64,000 nt of DNA from Thalassospira sp. HF15 (GCF_011806525.1 NZ_JAAVKI010000001.1:682001-746000), one strand, 5' to 3'. Counted from the first letter of the stretch, positions 43,674-51,956 are shown. Notes: a model not told the origin generated them from the sequence alone. Numbers and translations are program-made.

Positions 43674-44210
43674 TCAGCTGTCTTTTCCCAGATCCTTGGG
43701 AATTGATGTGACATATTCCTGTGCCAGATCGGCATAGCGGTCTGCCGACACCTTGAAGAATTCAATTTCTTCCTGCGTCAGATCACGTACCTTGCGCGCC
43801 GGTACGCCAGCCCAAAGTTCCCCCGCTGGAATACGTTTGCCCGGTGAAAGAAGCGCATTGGCCCCAAGCATACCGCCCTGCTCAATCACGCAACCATCCA
43901 TCACGGTTGCCCCCATGCCGACAAAGCTTCGATCTTCAAGCGTGCAGGCATGAATGATCGCCGAATGGCCGATGGTGACGTCATCACCAATATAGGTCCC
44001 GAACTTCCCCTTGGCGACATGCACCATGGTCAGGTCCTGTATGTTGGTGCGCGATCCGATGCGGATCTCGTGAACGTCACCGCGGATGACGCAACCAAAC
44101 CAGATGCCGGTCTCGTCCCCGATTTCAACATCGCCGATGATCGTCGCATTCGGGGCGATAAACGCAGTTTCATTAATAGTGGGCATAACCCCGCGATAGG
44201 ACAAGCGCAT
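43674..44210 (-). CDS. Gamma-class carbonic anhydrase family protein
   Basis: 178 residues from the ATG at 44210 after GAAAGG; a GTG at 44231 is less likely. Hexapeptide repeats of a left-handed beta-helix run through the chain (AFIAPNATIIGDVEIGDETGIWFGCVIRGD, then RIGSRTNIQDLTMVHV). The zinc histidines of the group are likely those in MVHVAKG, IGHSAIIHAC. YrdA/PaaY-like members are the nearest type; carbonic anhydrase activity is not guaranteed. Cytoplasmic. Confidence 0.87.
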   Translation of the reverse strand: MRLSYRGVMPTINETAFIAPNATIIGDVEIGDETGIWFGCVIRGDVHEIRIGSRTNIQDLTMVHVAKGKFGTYIGDDVTIGHSAIIHACTLEDRSFVGMGATVMDGCVIEQGGMLGANALLSPGKRIPAGELWAGVPARKVRDLTQEEIEFFKVSADRYADLAQEYVTSIPKDLGKDS

Positions 44211-44337
44211 GCTTTTGAACCTTTCACACACTGGCGTTCAAACAATTGCCATCAGTTTAAGGTTGATGCAGCCGACATAAAAGTCCGGTTTCACCAAATT
44301 CGACCAAAGCCCCACTTTTCTCGTCCCCCGAAACGAC

Positions 44338-44361
44338 AAAGGCGGAGCCCCTGGCTCCGCC
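44338..44361 (-). terminator. Intrinsic terminator of argC
   Basis: GGCGGAGCC and GGCTCCGCC form a perfect 9-bp stem with a three-base loop; on the minus strand TTTGTCGTTT follows. It lies 25 bases beyond the argC stop. Confidence 0.85.
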
Positions 44362-44385
44362 CTCAATCCTTTCGTACCTGTCCGC

Positions 44386-45432
44386 TTACGGGAACAGCGG
44401 TTCGATCTCAAGGCCCATGGTTTCGGGCAGGCCCAGCATGACATTCATGTTCTGAACCGCCTGACCGGATGCACCTTTAACAAGGTTGTCTTCGACCGCA
44501 AGGATGATCACACGGCCCGGCACACGGTCCTTGACGACCCCCATCAGGACATAATTCGAACCACGCACATGGCGCGTCTGCGGCGTGACACCAAATGGCA
44601 GAATGCGCACGAACGGCTCATCGGCAAATCGTTTCTCAAGAGCTGCCTGAATGTCCTCGGCCGTGGTGCCATCGGTCATTTTGACATAGATGCTTTCAAG
44701 GATACCGCGGCTCATCGGCATCAGGTGCGGCGAGAAATTCACCACAACATCACTGCCGCTGGCCCAGGCAAGGCCCTGTTCGATTTCGGGCGCATGGCGA
44801 TGCCCCCCGGTACCATAGGCATGAATGCCTTCGGTCACTTCAGCAAACAGCGTCATTTCCTTGGGCGACCGCCCTGCCCCGGTTACACCGGATTTGGCAT
44901 CAATGATAATGTCGTCAGAATGCACCAACTTGCCTTCGAGAAGTGGCGTCAGGGCCAACTGCACAGGGGTCGGATAGCAACCCGGATTGGCCACCACGCG
45001 CGCCTTCTTGATCTTTTCACGATGCAACTCGGTCAGGCCATAGGCCACTTCCTTCTGCAGGCCTTGTGCGGCGTGTTCCGCACCATACCATTCCTTGTAG
45101 GTTGCCGGATCGAACAGACGGAAGTCGGCTGACAGATCAACCACCTTCACGTGATCGGGCAAACCGGCAATGACTTCCTGTGTCGTGCCATGCGGCAGCG
45201 CGCAGAAAATCAGATCCACCGTTGACCAGTCGGCATCTTCGATCTTGATCATCGTCGGCAGATCAATATGGGCAAGATGCGGGAAAACTTCCCCGAACGG
45301 ACGTCCGGCGCGTCGGTCTGCGGTCAACAGGGTGATTTCCGCGGCGGCATGATGCGCAAGAATGCGAACCAGTTCCGCCCCGGTATAGCCACTGGCACCG
45401 AGAATTCCGACTTTGACCTTAACGTCACTCAT
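44386..45432 (-). CDS. argC: N-acetyl-gamma-glutamyl-phosphate reductase
   Basis: 348 residues with AGGA about seven bases upstream. NADP-binding GILGASGYTGAELVRIL at the start, active-site Cys152 in VVANPGCYPTPVQLAL, and the late HLMPMSRGILESIYV. It reduces N-acetylglutamyl phosphate in arginine synthesis. No other arg genes adjoin it in this window. In many alphaproteobacteria it lies near rplM-rpsI; here they are about 7 kb apart on the same strand. Confidence 0.95.
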   Translation of the reverse strand: MSDVKVKVGILGASGYTGAELVRILAHHAAAEITLLTADRRAGRPFGEVFPHLAHIDLPTMIKIEDADWSTVDLIFCALPHGTTQEVIAGLPDHVKVVDLSADFRLFDPATYKEWYGAEHAAQGLQKEVAYGLTELHREKIKKARVVANPGCYPTPVQLALTPLLEGKLVHSDDIIIDAKSGVTGAGRSPKEMTLFAEVTEGIHAYGTGGHRHAPEIEQGLAWASGSDVVVNFSPHLMPMSRGILESIYVKMTDGTTAEDIQAALEKRFADEPFVRILPFGVTPQTRHVRGSNYVLMGVVKDRVPGRVIILAVEDNLVKGASGQAVQNMNVMLGLPETMGLEIEPLFP

Positions 45433-45593
45433 ATCAAATCCTACTCCATATTTGGCACCTGCACGAAAGCAGGGCGTGATAACGCGCGGATGTTGGCAAA
45501 CAACCCCCGCAGATGCAAGCGTTTAGGCCGCAAATATCCCTTATAATCTGCAACTTCTCCATGCGATTTCCACATACATGCAGATCTTTGTGC

Positions 45594-46943
45594 CTACTTC
45601 TTGCGCGCACGACGCACTGTATCGGGACAGGCGCGCGCGTCCTCGGGCAAAACGGTATAGAATTTCTCGATCTTCTCATATCCCGTCGGGCTTGCGACCG
45701 GATAGCTCGCGATGTAGCGCGTATCGGATAGCCCGAAGTCGCTTGCCTTTAATCCGGATCGCTCCCGCCACATGCGCCGATGGGCATCCGAAACAACCAC
45801 ATCCGGATCATCAACCAGAAAAATGGCATCACGTGCCAACCGGTCATTGTATTTGTGATGCGTCGGCAGCCAGGCGGCCAGTTGCTTACGGATATTGCCC
45901 GGACTTGGCAGGTTGCGCGTACGGGTTATGAACTTTGTCATGCGCTCGACAAGCGGACCAATATCACCCGGCGGCACGGAGCCATGGGTTGCGCGGTCAA
46001 TGAAAAAGGCCAGATCAATCTCGGTCGGGTCGCGCTTTATCACCGGCTTAATCGCACCGTATAGCTTGAAAAACCGCGCGATCTTGCCGCCATCGGCATT
46101 GGCTGCGTCATAGACCCGGTGATAAGCCGCCTGCACTTCCGGCCGCGCACCATAGGCCGCGAAACGTTTTTCGAATGCTGTCCGCTTACGATCATCCACC
46201 CAGATCGCGCAAAGTATATCAAACGCCGCATCACTATTGCCAAGTGCCAGCCTGTGCATATCTTCGGTAAACGGCCCAAACACGCTTTGCAGCAAGCCGG
46301 GAGTAGCGCGCTCTGCCGCGAACAGGATCTGCTGGATTTCCGCGCCGGCTCCGGCGGTCGCCCCGCGCGGCCCCCACGTCAGATAGGCGCGCGGGTCGTT
46401 GGTGTGGCAGTACGGGTCACCTTCAAGGAAGGTTTTGCCACTGCGGGGATTTTTCGACTGACAGAAATTGAACTGGATCACGTCATAGTCCGTGCCTTCC
46501 AGCGCAAAGGTCAGATGATTGGCACGTGTGATGGCATCGGGCGGCGGCAGTTGGACCGGCATCAGCAACCGCCAAAGCCCGACAGTGATCGCACCGTAAT
46601 TATCTGCGCCCACCGCGGCACGCACAGCTGCATTCAGACAAGGCTGCAGGTCAATGATCGCCTGTCGCGTCTTTGCGCCAACAATGCCATCCGGCGCGCC
46701 ATAGCTGCTTGCGGATTTAGCCGCGCAATTGGCCGCTTTGGCAAAAAGCCGTTCCTGAAACACCGCCACCGCGCCGTACCGGCCGAGCGTCAGGGCCCGG
46801 TTTTCAAACCGGTACAGGACTGATGAGAGATCAGCGGAAGTATCGTGCGCACGAACTGTTCCAATGAGCACGCTGGACGCAATACCAACGCCAAACAAAA
46901 TCAAAAGTCTGAATGTAAAAGCGCCAATCGAATGGATGATCAA
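45594..46943 (-). CDS. Exported protein with PG-binding-like N-terminus, unknown catalytic part
   Basis: 449 residues from a TTG at 46943 with GAGG six bases upstream. N-terminal hydrophobic signal (FTFRLLILFGVGIASSVLI, then TVRA). Residues about 50-105 resemble a peptidoglycan-binding repeat (LGRYGAVAVFQERLF and DGIVGAKTRQAIIDLQPC). The remaining 330 residues hold LTFALEGTDYDVIQFNFCQ, DPRAYLTWGPRGATAGAGAE, and a basic C-terminus. Glu/Asp placement in EGTDYD and the WGPRGATAG loop are reminiscent of lysozyme or chitosanase-like hydrolases, but I cannot assign a family. Probably periplasmic and wall-related. Confidence 0.55.
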   Translation of the reverse strand: MIIHSIGAFTFRLLILFGVGIASSVLIGTVRAHDTSADLSSVLYRFENRALTLGRYGAVAVFQERLFAKAANCAAKSASSYGAPDGIVGAKTRQAIIDLQPCLNAAVRAAVGADNYGAITVGLWRLLMPVQLPPPDAITRANHLTFALEGTDYDVIQFNFCQSKNPRSGKTFLEGDPYCHTNDPRAYLTWGPRGATAGAGAEIQQILFAAERATPGLLQSVFGPFTEDMHRLALGNSDAAFDILCAIWVDDRKRTAFEKRFAAYGARPEVQAAYHRVYDAANADGGKIARFFKLYGAIKPVIKRDPTEIDLAFFIDRATHGSVPPGDIGPLVERMTKFITRTRNLPSPGNIRKQLAAWLPTHHKYNDRLARDAIFLVDDPDVVVSDAHRRMWRERSGLKASDFGLSDTRYIASYPVASPTGYEKIEKFYTVLPEDARACPDTVRRARKK

Positions 46944-46954
46944 AGGAGGCCTCG

Positions 46955-47131
46955 ATGCAAAATCAAGGAATTGAGAGAAGTACTCCCGGCCTTACTCGTG
47001 TGAATTCAAAGTGCCAAACACCGCTGAGTATCGCGCCAGATCAAGCGTCGAAATTGAAACCGGCCTTGATGGCGTCACTGGCAATCTTGCTGCTGTCAAA
47101 ACTGATTTTACTTATAACGTCAGAGACCTGA
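46955..47131 (+). CDS. Candidate small hydrophobic protein
   Basis: 58 codons and a stop, opened by an ATG five bases after AAAGGAGG (46942-46949), the strongest ribosome site in this region. The last 25 residues (ALMASLAILLLSKLILLITS) could form a membrane helix. The 3' half is antisense to the end of the sulfotransferase-like gene, so the hydrophobic part may be a shadow of that gene, and the ribosome site overlaps the palindrome GAGGCCTC. Treated as possible only. Confidence 0.25.
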   Translation: MQNQGIERSTPGLTRVNSKCQTPLSIAPDQASKLKPALMASLAILLLSKLILLITSET

Positions 47132-47814
47132 TCCACAAGCTGCTGCGGCGGCTTTGCCTTGTTCGCATTCTTTTTAGGCGGCATTTTGCACTCGGCTTCA
47201 ATACCAAGGTCCTTAAGGAATGCTCTAGCACCCTCATCCTTCACAGCATCATCAAGCGTGACCTCGATCATCTCAATCTTGTCGGCATATTTTTGTCGAT
47301 AGTATTCTTGGCGCGCCTGCATTTCATAACAATACCAAAGCGGCATGCCCAAACCTCCCAGTTGGGCGAACGGCTGGAAATTGATCAGTTTCTTTTGATA
47401 GGACGGATGCAAATACCACTGCCACGCCAACGTGATATTGCCAAAATCATTGCGCACGAGATAACTGACACACTGCTTGACAATATCGCGTTTCAGAATG
47501 ATCAGCGTGATGAAATCGACCCGGTCGCTATCGACCAGGTTTTCAACCAAGCCGCATTTGCACAGCGTATGGTTGGTCTCGGCATAAGTACTATCTGGAA
47601 TACTATCGAATTTGCGGGCCCAGAAATCTTTGACGAATTCATTGTTCCCATAATTGTTGAAGTTCCGCATGGTACGAATATCGGGCATGCGCACACCGAA
47701 ATCGTCGATATCAAGCGGTTCATGTATCGCATCAATTTTCAGATTTTCAGACAGGAAGTCAGCCAACCACGCCGAACCCGTACGTCCGGCGGTAATGACA
47801 AAATAATTCTTCAT
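47041..47814 (-). CDS. Sulfotransferase-like protein
   Basis: 257 residues from the ATG at 47814. The start, YFVITAGRTGSAWLADFL, fits the 5'-phosphosulfate-binding loop of PAPS-dependent sulfotransferases, and LIILKRDIVKQCVSYL fits the 3'-phosphate region (R...S). An aromatic segment (AWQWYLHPSYQ) follows, then a Lys/Pro-rich part (PPKKNANKAKPP). It would transfer sulfate to a hydroxyl or amine, often on surface glycans or lipids. No carbohydrate or PAPS-synthesis genes are close. Flanked by unknown exported proteins. Confidence 0.68.
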   Translation of the reverse strand: MKNYFVITAGRTGSAWLADFLSENLKIDAIHEPLDIDDFGVRMPDIRTMRNFNNYGNNEFVKDFWARKFDSIPDSTYAETNHTLCKCGLVENLVDSDRVDFITLIILKRDIVKQCVSYLVRNDFGNITLAWQWYLHPSYQKKLINFQPFAQLGGLGMPLWYCYEMQARQEYYRQKYADKIEMIEVTLDDAVKDEGARAFLKDLGIEAECKMPPKKNANKAKPPQQLVDQVSDVISKISFDSSKIASDAIKAGFNFDA

Positions 47815-47970
47815 AATTCTTACTCTCTGGCACCTTGGCCGACATACCACGTGGACACATTATAATGTATTTTGTACTGCCTGCAGTTTGCCAGTTGACC
47901 CTTTAAGCAACCTTAACTACCCCACAGCAATGAATGCTTTGGGGGCCCAGGCGTCATGCTTTAGGCCAGA

Positions 47971-49032
47971 CTACTTCTTTATCGAAACCAGACAGTGACT
48001 GGCCATTTGATGGTTGCTTGGCAGATGCGCGGTGGAACTTGACCGGAAATGCAGCGTCTCAGCATGCCCGATCGAGATGGTGTGCCCATTCTGGTTTACG
48101 ATCGTGCGCCGTCCCATGCCGGAAATCGCACATGTACTTACCCCATCGCGTGACACAAGTACGGCGCGGTATCCCGGGACAAAGTTCTTGCCCGGTTTCG
48201 GAGGGATATGGGAATCATAGCGCGGATATCCGTCAAGTTCCTGCACATGGACAAATTTGTACCCAAGCTCCCCGGTCTGGCCAAAACTATTGCCCGATGC
48301 ATGGCCAAATCCCGATACCGGCTCGCCATACTGCCCGGCAGCAATGTCCGTCGGGGCGATTTGCTCAATTCTGGAGGGCCGATTTCCAGAAAAGGTCGAT
48401 GCCCTATTCGTCGCCGGACGAAGATGTGGCACGACAGCTGGTGCATGCAAAGGATTGACCGGAACAATATTGGGATCGTGCCCCTCCAAGACCTCACCAT
48501 GACCATGGCTTCTATCCGCTGATGCGGCGGAGGATGTATTCGTTGGTGCCACACTGGTCCCTGTCACCGCATTTGTCGCATTATTCGCCGGCGCGCCCGA
48601 AGCCCCGTTTGATGGCGCGATGATGACCACACCGCCCGACGAACCATTTCCACCTGCCCCGGATGGCTGCACGCTGTTTGTCGACGCGGATGCGGGTGCG
48701 CGACTGATGGTCCCCGACGGCTTAGCAGAAGGTATCGAAGACAACGGGGCACTTCCCGCAGCACTGCCTGCACCGCCGCCCGAGGGGACAACACTGGGCA
48801 TGGCAACCGCACCGGAACCGCTATTGCCGTGCGTGATCGTATTGATCTCAACAGGGGGTTTGTCTGGTGTCGACGGCACATGCGTTCCCGAGCCCCCCGA
48901 ACAGTTTGGATTGTGCGCAGTCGGACTGGAGTTTTTACATCCCGGTGGGTTTTTGGTTTTCGCATCGGAATGCTGTGGCGCAAGCAGAAGCACCGCAGCG
49001 GCAAACACCATGGTCTGGATAACTTTTGACAT
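47971..49032 (-). CDS. Low-complexity exported protein
   Basis: 353 residues, GGAGG six bases before the ATG. Signal peptide about 1-24 (ending SDA). Two cysteine-bearing motifs (PPGCKNS, NPNCSGG) follow, then about 150 residues almost entirely Gly/Ser/Ala/Pro/Asn/Thr. The last 150 residues are more ordered (TGELGYKFVHVQELDGYP, YRAVLVSRDGVSTCAISGMG, HTISIGHAETLHF). The C-terminal part has two further cysteines and no family that I recognise. Possibly a cell-surface or secreted protein. Confidence 0.6.
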   Translation of the reverse strand: MSKVIQTMVFAAAVLLLAPQHSDAKTKNPPGCKNSSPTAHNPNCSGGSGTHVPSTPDKPPVEINTITHGNSGSGAVAMPSVVPSGGGAGSAAGSAPLSSIPSAKPSGTISRAPASASTNSVQPSGAGGNGSSGGVVIIAPSNGASGAPANNATNAVTGTSVAPTNTSSAASADRSHGHGEVLEGHDPNIVPVNPLHAPAVVPHLRPATNRASTFSGNRPSRIEQIAPTDIAAGQYGEPVSGFGHASGNSFGQTGELGYKFVHVQELDGYPRYDSHIPPKPGKNFVPGYRAVLVSRDGVSTCAISGMGRRTIVNQNGHTISIGHAETLHFRSSSTAHLPSNHQMASHCLVSIKK

Positions 49033-49219
49033 TGTTTCCTCCGCTACCAGGTAAATTGCGCTTGCAGATAAAACACGACATTGCGCGAACGTCCGGGGTC
49101 CTCACCATCGTCCGGCAATACATAATCCAAGCCATTCAGAGTAAAAATCCTACGGATAAAACCGCAAACGGTTCACGCACAATGCAATCCTGGGTTATTT
49201 TTCCATGTCTCATACAGAC

Positions 49220-49254
49220 AAAAAACCCGCCGAAACCACATGGGTATCGGCGGG
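49220..49254 (-). terminator. Intrinsic terminator of the GNAT gene
   Basis: On the minus strand CCCGCCGA and TCGGCGGG form an 8-bp stem around ACCCATG-type loop sequence, followed by TTTTTTG. About 58 bases beyond the GNAT stop. Bases 49033-49219 hold no gene that I can support. Confidence 0.85.
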
Positions 49255-49311
49255 CGCCATCGGAAACAATGTTCATTCCAGAACCTGAAATGGTTCATGT
49301 CGCATGACGGT

Positions 49312-50202
49312 CTAGACCAGCTCAGGCGTAATGCTTACTGCATGTTGAAGCAGCGCCAAGCGATAATGCCCGATCTTTTGAAATCCAAGCGCCTCATAGG
49401 CCTTGGCCGCTGCCTCGCTATCCGTTGAAAGAATGGCGCGTTTAACGCCCCTCGCCCGGACTGCGAGCAGCGTTTTGGCAACCAGAATGCGCGCATAGCC
49501 TTTTGATCTTTCTTCTGGCGGGGTCCAGACCGGGCCGACCTGTACCATATCGGGCAAGGTCGCGTTGAAACCGGACAAGGAGACAGGCTTGCCATCAACA
49601 ATCAGGCCCCACATACACCGCGCATCAAGGGCCTGAACAAGGCGCGAGGCGATCTTGCTGTCGAGACCTGGTGTATCTTCCGCCCCGAGTGCTTCGATTT
49701 CGTAGGCGCGCAACCAGCGCAGCAAAGTATTGCGTTCGATCTTTTCGGCATCGACCATCTGAAAATCATCGGCCCGCGCATTCTGGGGCACAATCAGGTG
49801 ACTGAGATCAAGCTCGTAAAGCACATCAGATGCGTTGATGGCAAACCCCGCATCTTCAAGGCCAAGTTGGCCAACCACATCTTGCGCCGGGTCAGCACTG
49901 CCAAAAACACCGGCCACCGGTTTTAGCGGATCGGCAGCAAATACTTCTGTCAGCGCCATCGGGATAGAGGACTGGTCACCAGCCTCGACAAACACGTTCC
50001 CATTGCCAAATTGCGCAATGATCGCACTGATGCTGCCATCCTTGGCGACTTCCCCGAACCAGTTGCCAGAAAGCGGATGACGACGTCGTTCGATACCGGC
50101 AGTTCGCAGATTCCCGCGCAATACCATGCTGGTCGCTGCATGGTTGGCAAGGAATGCGGTTGCGGCATCAAAATCGGCGTCGTGCAGCTTTCTGTACTGC
50201 AT
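49312..50202 (-). CDS. GNAT-family N-acetyltransferase
   Basis: 296 residues from the ATG at 50202, seven bases after AAAGGGG; ATG codons at 50256 and 50229 lack such a site. The C-terminal GNAT core is visible: VGPVWTPPEERSKGYARILVA (acetyl-CoA loop of the R/Q-x-x-G-x-G/A type, here RSKGYA), then LSTDSEAAAKAYEALGFQKIG. The N-terminal 170 residues look like a second, degenerate acetyltransferase-like half (VFVEAGDQSSIPMALTEVF), as in two-domain GNATs. Substrate unknown. Its leader carries a complete terminator about 55 bases before the start, so control by readthrough is possible. Confidence 0.78.
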   Translation of the reverse strand: MQYRKLHDADFDAATAFLANHAATSMVLRGNLRTAGIERRRHPLSGNWFGEVAKDGSISAIIAQFGNGNVFVEAGDQSSIPMALTEVFAADPLKPVAGVFGSADPAQDVVGQLGLEDAGFAINASDVLYELDLSHLIVPQNARADDFQMVDAEKIERNTLLRWLRAYEIEALGAEDTPGLDSKIASRLVQALDARCMWGLIVDGKPVSLSGFNATLPDMVQVGPVWTPPEERSKGYARILVAKTLLAVRARGVKRAILSTDSEAAAKAYEALGFQKIGHYRLALLQHAVSITPELV

Positions 50203-50256
50203 ATCGGGGCCCCTTTCTTTTGGGTTCATGTGGGTACCAATCCTTTGAATTGGCAC

Positions 50257-50283
50257 AAAAAAAAGACCGCTCCATTAGCGGCC
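50257..50283 (-). terminator. Intrinsic terminator upstream of the GNAT gene
   Basis: On the minus strand GGCCGCT-AATGG-AGCGGTC (7-bp stem with one G-U pair) runs into eight U residues. No assigned minus-strand gene lies just upstream, so it ends either a small transcript from 50284-50600 or the leader of the GNAT gene. Confidence 0.8.
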
Positions 50284-50372
50284 CTTCACAAATAGCAAGG
50301 AAATCCAACAGAGGTGCAAACGGTTATGTTTTGAAAATTCGTCGCATAGTTCCAACCATCGGATCGCACCTT

Positions 50373-50398
50373 AAATTCTGAAATCAAATTCTGAAATC
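50373..50398. repeat. Tandem 13-bp duplication
   Basis: AAATTCTGAAATC occurs twice without a gap (50373-50385, 50386-50398). It lies at the 3' end of the candidate small minus-strand frame and looks like a recent slippage event. Confidence 0.85.
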
Positions 50399-50563
50399 GT
50401 CTCTTCGAAGCTTTGTTCTTATCACAACCTGCAGAATTTCCGAGCTTTCTTTTTGAAAAATTTGCCGCAACAAGAGCTCCCCTCTTTCGGGCATCCAAAC
50501 ACAGTCACTAAGAAGCTGATTTTCAATTCCGTTTGCGATAACCTCTCCAACTGGTATTACCAT
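50384..50563 (-). CDS. Candidate small protein, unassigned (59 aa)
   Basis: The 398-base stretch between the GNAT and lldD starts has no confident gene. This minus-strand frame from an ATG at 50563 has a protein-like amphipathic sequence (PERGELLLRQIFQKESSEIL) and would be ended by the terminator at 50257-50283. Against it: no good ribosome site, and codons such as AGA and ATA unlike the neighbours. It could be a transferred gene, a decayed remnant or chance within a small RNA. Confidence 0.25.
   Translation of the reverse strand: MVIPVGEVIANGIENQLLSDCVWMPERGELLLRQIFQKESSEILQVVIRTKLRRDDFRI
50552..50562. promoter_or_regulatory. Candidate LldR/GntR-type operator upstream of lldD
   Basis: TGGTATTACCA is a perfect palindrome of the TGGT-N3-ACCA type bound by FadR-subfamily GntR regulators such as LldR and PdhR. 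It ends 38 bases before the lldD start. A further GGTTATCGC/ATTACCGTTACCA region around it may add a half-site. No regulator gene is in the window. Confidence 0.5.
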
Positions 50564-50600
50564 TACCGTTACCAAGAGTATTTTATTCGGAGCTGAACTC

Positions 50601-51764
50601 ATGCCAGTGATCACCTGCGTCGATGACCTGAAACGCATCTATAAACGGCGCGCGCCGCGCATGTTCTACGATTACGCAGAATCCGGAAGCTGGACCGAGC
50701 AGACATTCCGAGAAAACACGACGGACTTTCAGGACATTTACCTGCGTCAGCGGGTAGCAATGGACATGGCCGGACGCTCGACCAAAAGCCAGATGATCGG
50801 CCAGGATGTTGCCATGCCTGTCGCCCTTGCCCCGGTCGGACTGACCGGCATGCAATGCGCCGATGGTGAAATCAAGGCTGCCCGGGCGGCTGAAAAGTTC
50901 GGTGTGCCCTACACATTGTCGACCATGTCGATCTGCTCGATCGAAGATGTTGCCGAGAACACCTCCAAACCCTTCTGGCTGCAGGTTTACACGCTTAAAG
51001 ACGACGACTTCATGAAACGCCTGTTTGACCGCGCCAAAGCCGCCAATTGCTCGGCCGCGGTCATTACGGTTGACCTTCAGATGTTGGGCCAACGCCACAA
51101 GGATTTGAAAAACGGCCTCTCCGCCCCGCCCAAACTGACTTTCAAATCGGTTACCAACATGATGACGAAGGTGCAGTGGGGATTGGGCATGCTCGGCACC
51201 AAGCGCCGCTTCTTTGGCAACATTGTCGGCCACGCCAAGGGCGTTGCCGATGCGTCATCGCTCAGCACCTGGACGGCCGAAGCGTTCGACGTCTCGCTTG
51301 ATTGGGATCGCATTCGCGAATTCCGCAAAATGTGGGACGGACCGCTGATCATCAAGGGGATCATTGACCCGCGCGATGCTCTGGAAGCACTGAATGTCGG
51401 TGCCGATGCCATCATCGTCTCCAACCATGGCGGTCGCCAGCTTGATGGGGCCCTGTCGTCAATCCGGGCACTGCCCGCGATCATGGATGCCGTTGGTGAC
51501 AAGATTGAAGTCCATCTTGATAGCGGCATTCGCTCTGGCCAGGACGTGCTAAAGGCCTTGGCCCTTGGTGCCAAGGGCACCTATATTGGGCGCGCTTATG
51601 TTTATGGTCTGGGTGCGATGGGCGAAGCCGGTGTGACCAAGGCGCTTGAGCTTATTCAAAAGGAACTTGAAGTTTCCATGGCACTTTGCGGGCGTACAGA
51701 TGTGACCAAGGTCGATCGCGATATCCTGATGATCCCGCGCGATTTCTCGGACCGCTGGCAATAA
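50601..51764 (+). CDS. lldD: FMN-dependent L-lactate dehydrogenase
   Basis: 387 residues, GGAG eight bases upstream. Alpha-hydroxy-acid oxidase fold with FMN site ALAPVGLTGMQCADGEI and WLQVYTLKD; the catalytic His276 is in IIVSNHGGRQLDG, and the phosphate-binding region is HLDSGIRSGQDVLKALALGA. It oxidises L-lactate to pyruvate at the inner membrane, feeding quinones. Other members oxidise mandelate or glycolate, but the length and DFQDIYLRQRVAMDM region favour lactate. Single gene with its own terminator and a candidate LldR-type operator. Confidence 0.88.
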   Translation: MPVITCVDDLKRIYKRRAPRMFYDYAESGSWTEQTFRENTTDFQDIYLRQRVAMDMAGRSTKSQMIGQDVAMPVALAPVGLTGMQCADGEIKAARAAEKFGVPYTLSTMSICSIEDVAENTSKPFWLQVYTLKDDDFMKRLFDRAKAANCSAAVITVDLQMLGQRHKDLKNGLSAPPKLTFKSVTNMMTKVQWGLGMLGTKRRFFGNIVGHAKGVADASSLSTWTAEAFDVSLDWDRIREFRKMWDGPLIIKGIIDPRDALEALNVGADAIIVSNHGGRQLDGALSSIRALPAIMDAVGDKIEVHLDSGIRSGQDVLKALALGAKGTYIGRAYVYGLGAMGEAGVTKALELIQKELEVSMALCGRTDVTKVDRDILMIPRDFSDRWQ

Positions 51765-51799
51765 CGCGACCAAGACACTTACGTCTTTCAAGATGAAAC

Positions 51800-51838
51800 A
51801 AAAAGCGGCGTCTTCACCACTCGAAGACGCCGCTTTTT
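51800..51838. terminator. Strong terminator of lldD
   Basis: AAAAAGCGGCGTCTTC pairs with GAAGACGCCGCTTTTT (16 bp, perfect) around a seven-base loop, so it works on both strands. Confidence 0.95.
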
Positions 51839-51885
51839 GTTGGTTCTGATGGAAAGCAAACGCTCACCCCGAACGCAAACCCGCC

Positions 51886-51920
51886 AAAAAGAAAAAGCGC
51901 CACCCGAAGGTGACGCTTTT
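51886..51920 (-). terminator. Terminator of the rplM-rpsI operon
   Basis: On the minus strand AAAAGCGTCACC-TTCG-GGTGGCGCTTTT, with one mismatch and a stable UUCG loop, followed by TCTTTTT. Lies 37 bases beyond the rpsI stop. Confidence 0.92.
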
Positions 51921-51956
51921 CCAAACAGTATCGCGAGCCTGTTGCTCGAAAACGAC

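Noticed and set aside
47041-47814. Possible toxin or defence function of the gene with a P-loop-like start
   Set aside because: The loop and the later R...S segment fit sulfotransferases better than a nucleotide triphosphatase.
50286-50498. 70-codon minus-strand frame ending next to the terminator at 50257-50283
   Set aside because: No ribosome site, unordered composition, and it overlaps the better 59-codon frame; the end matching the terminator is likely chance.
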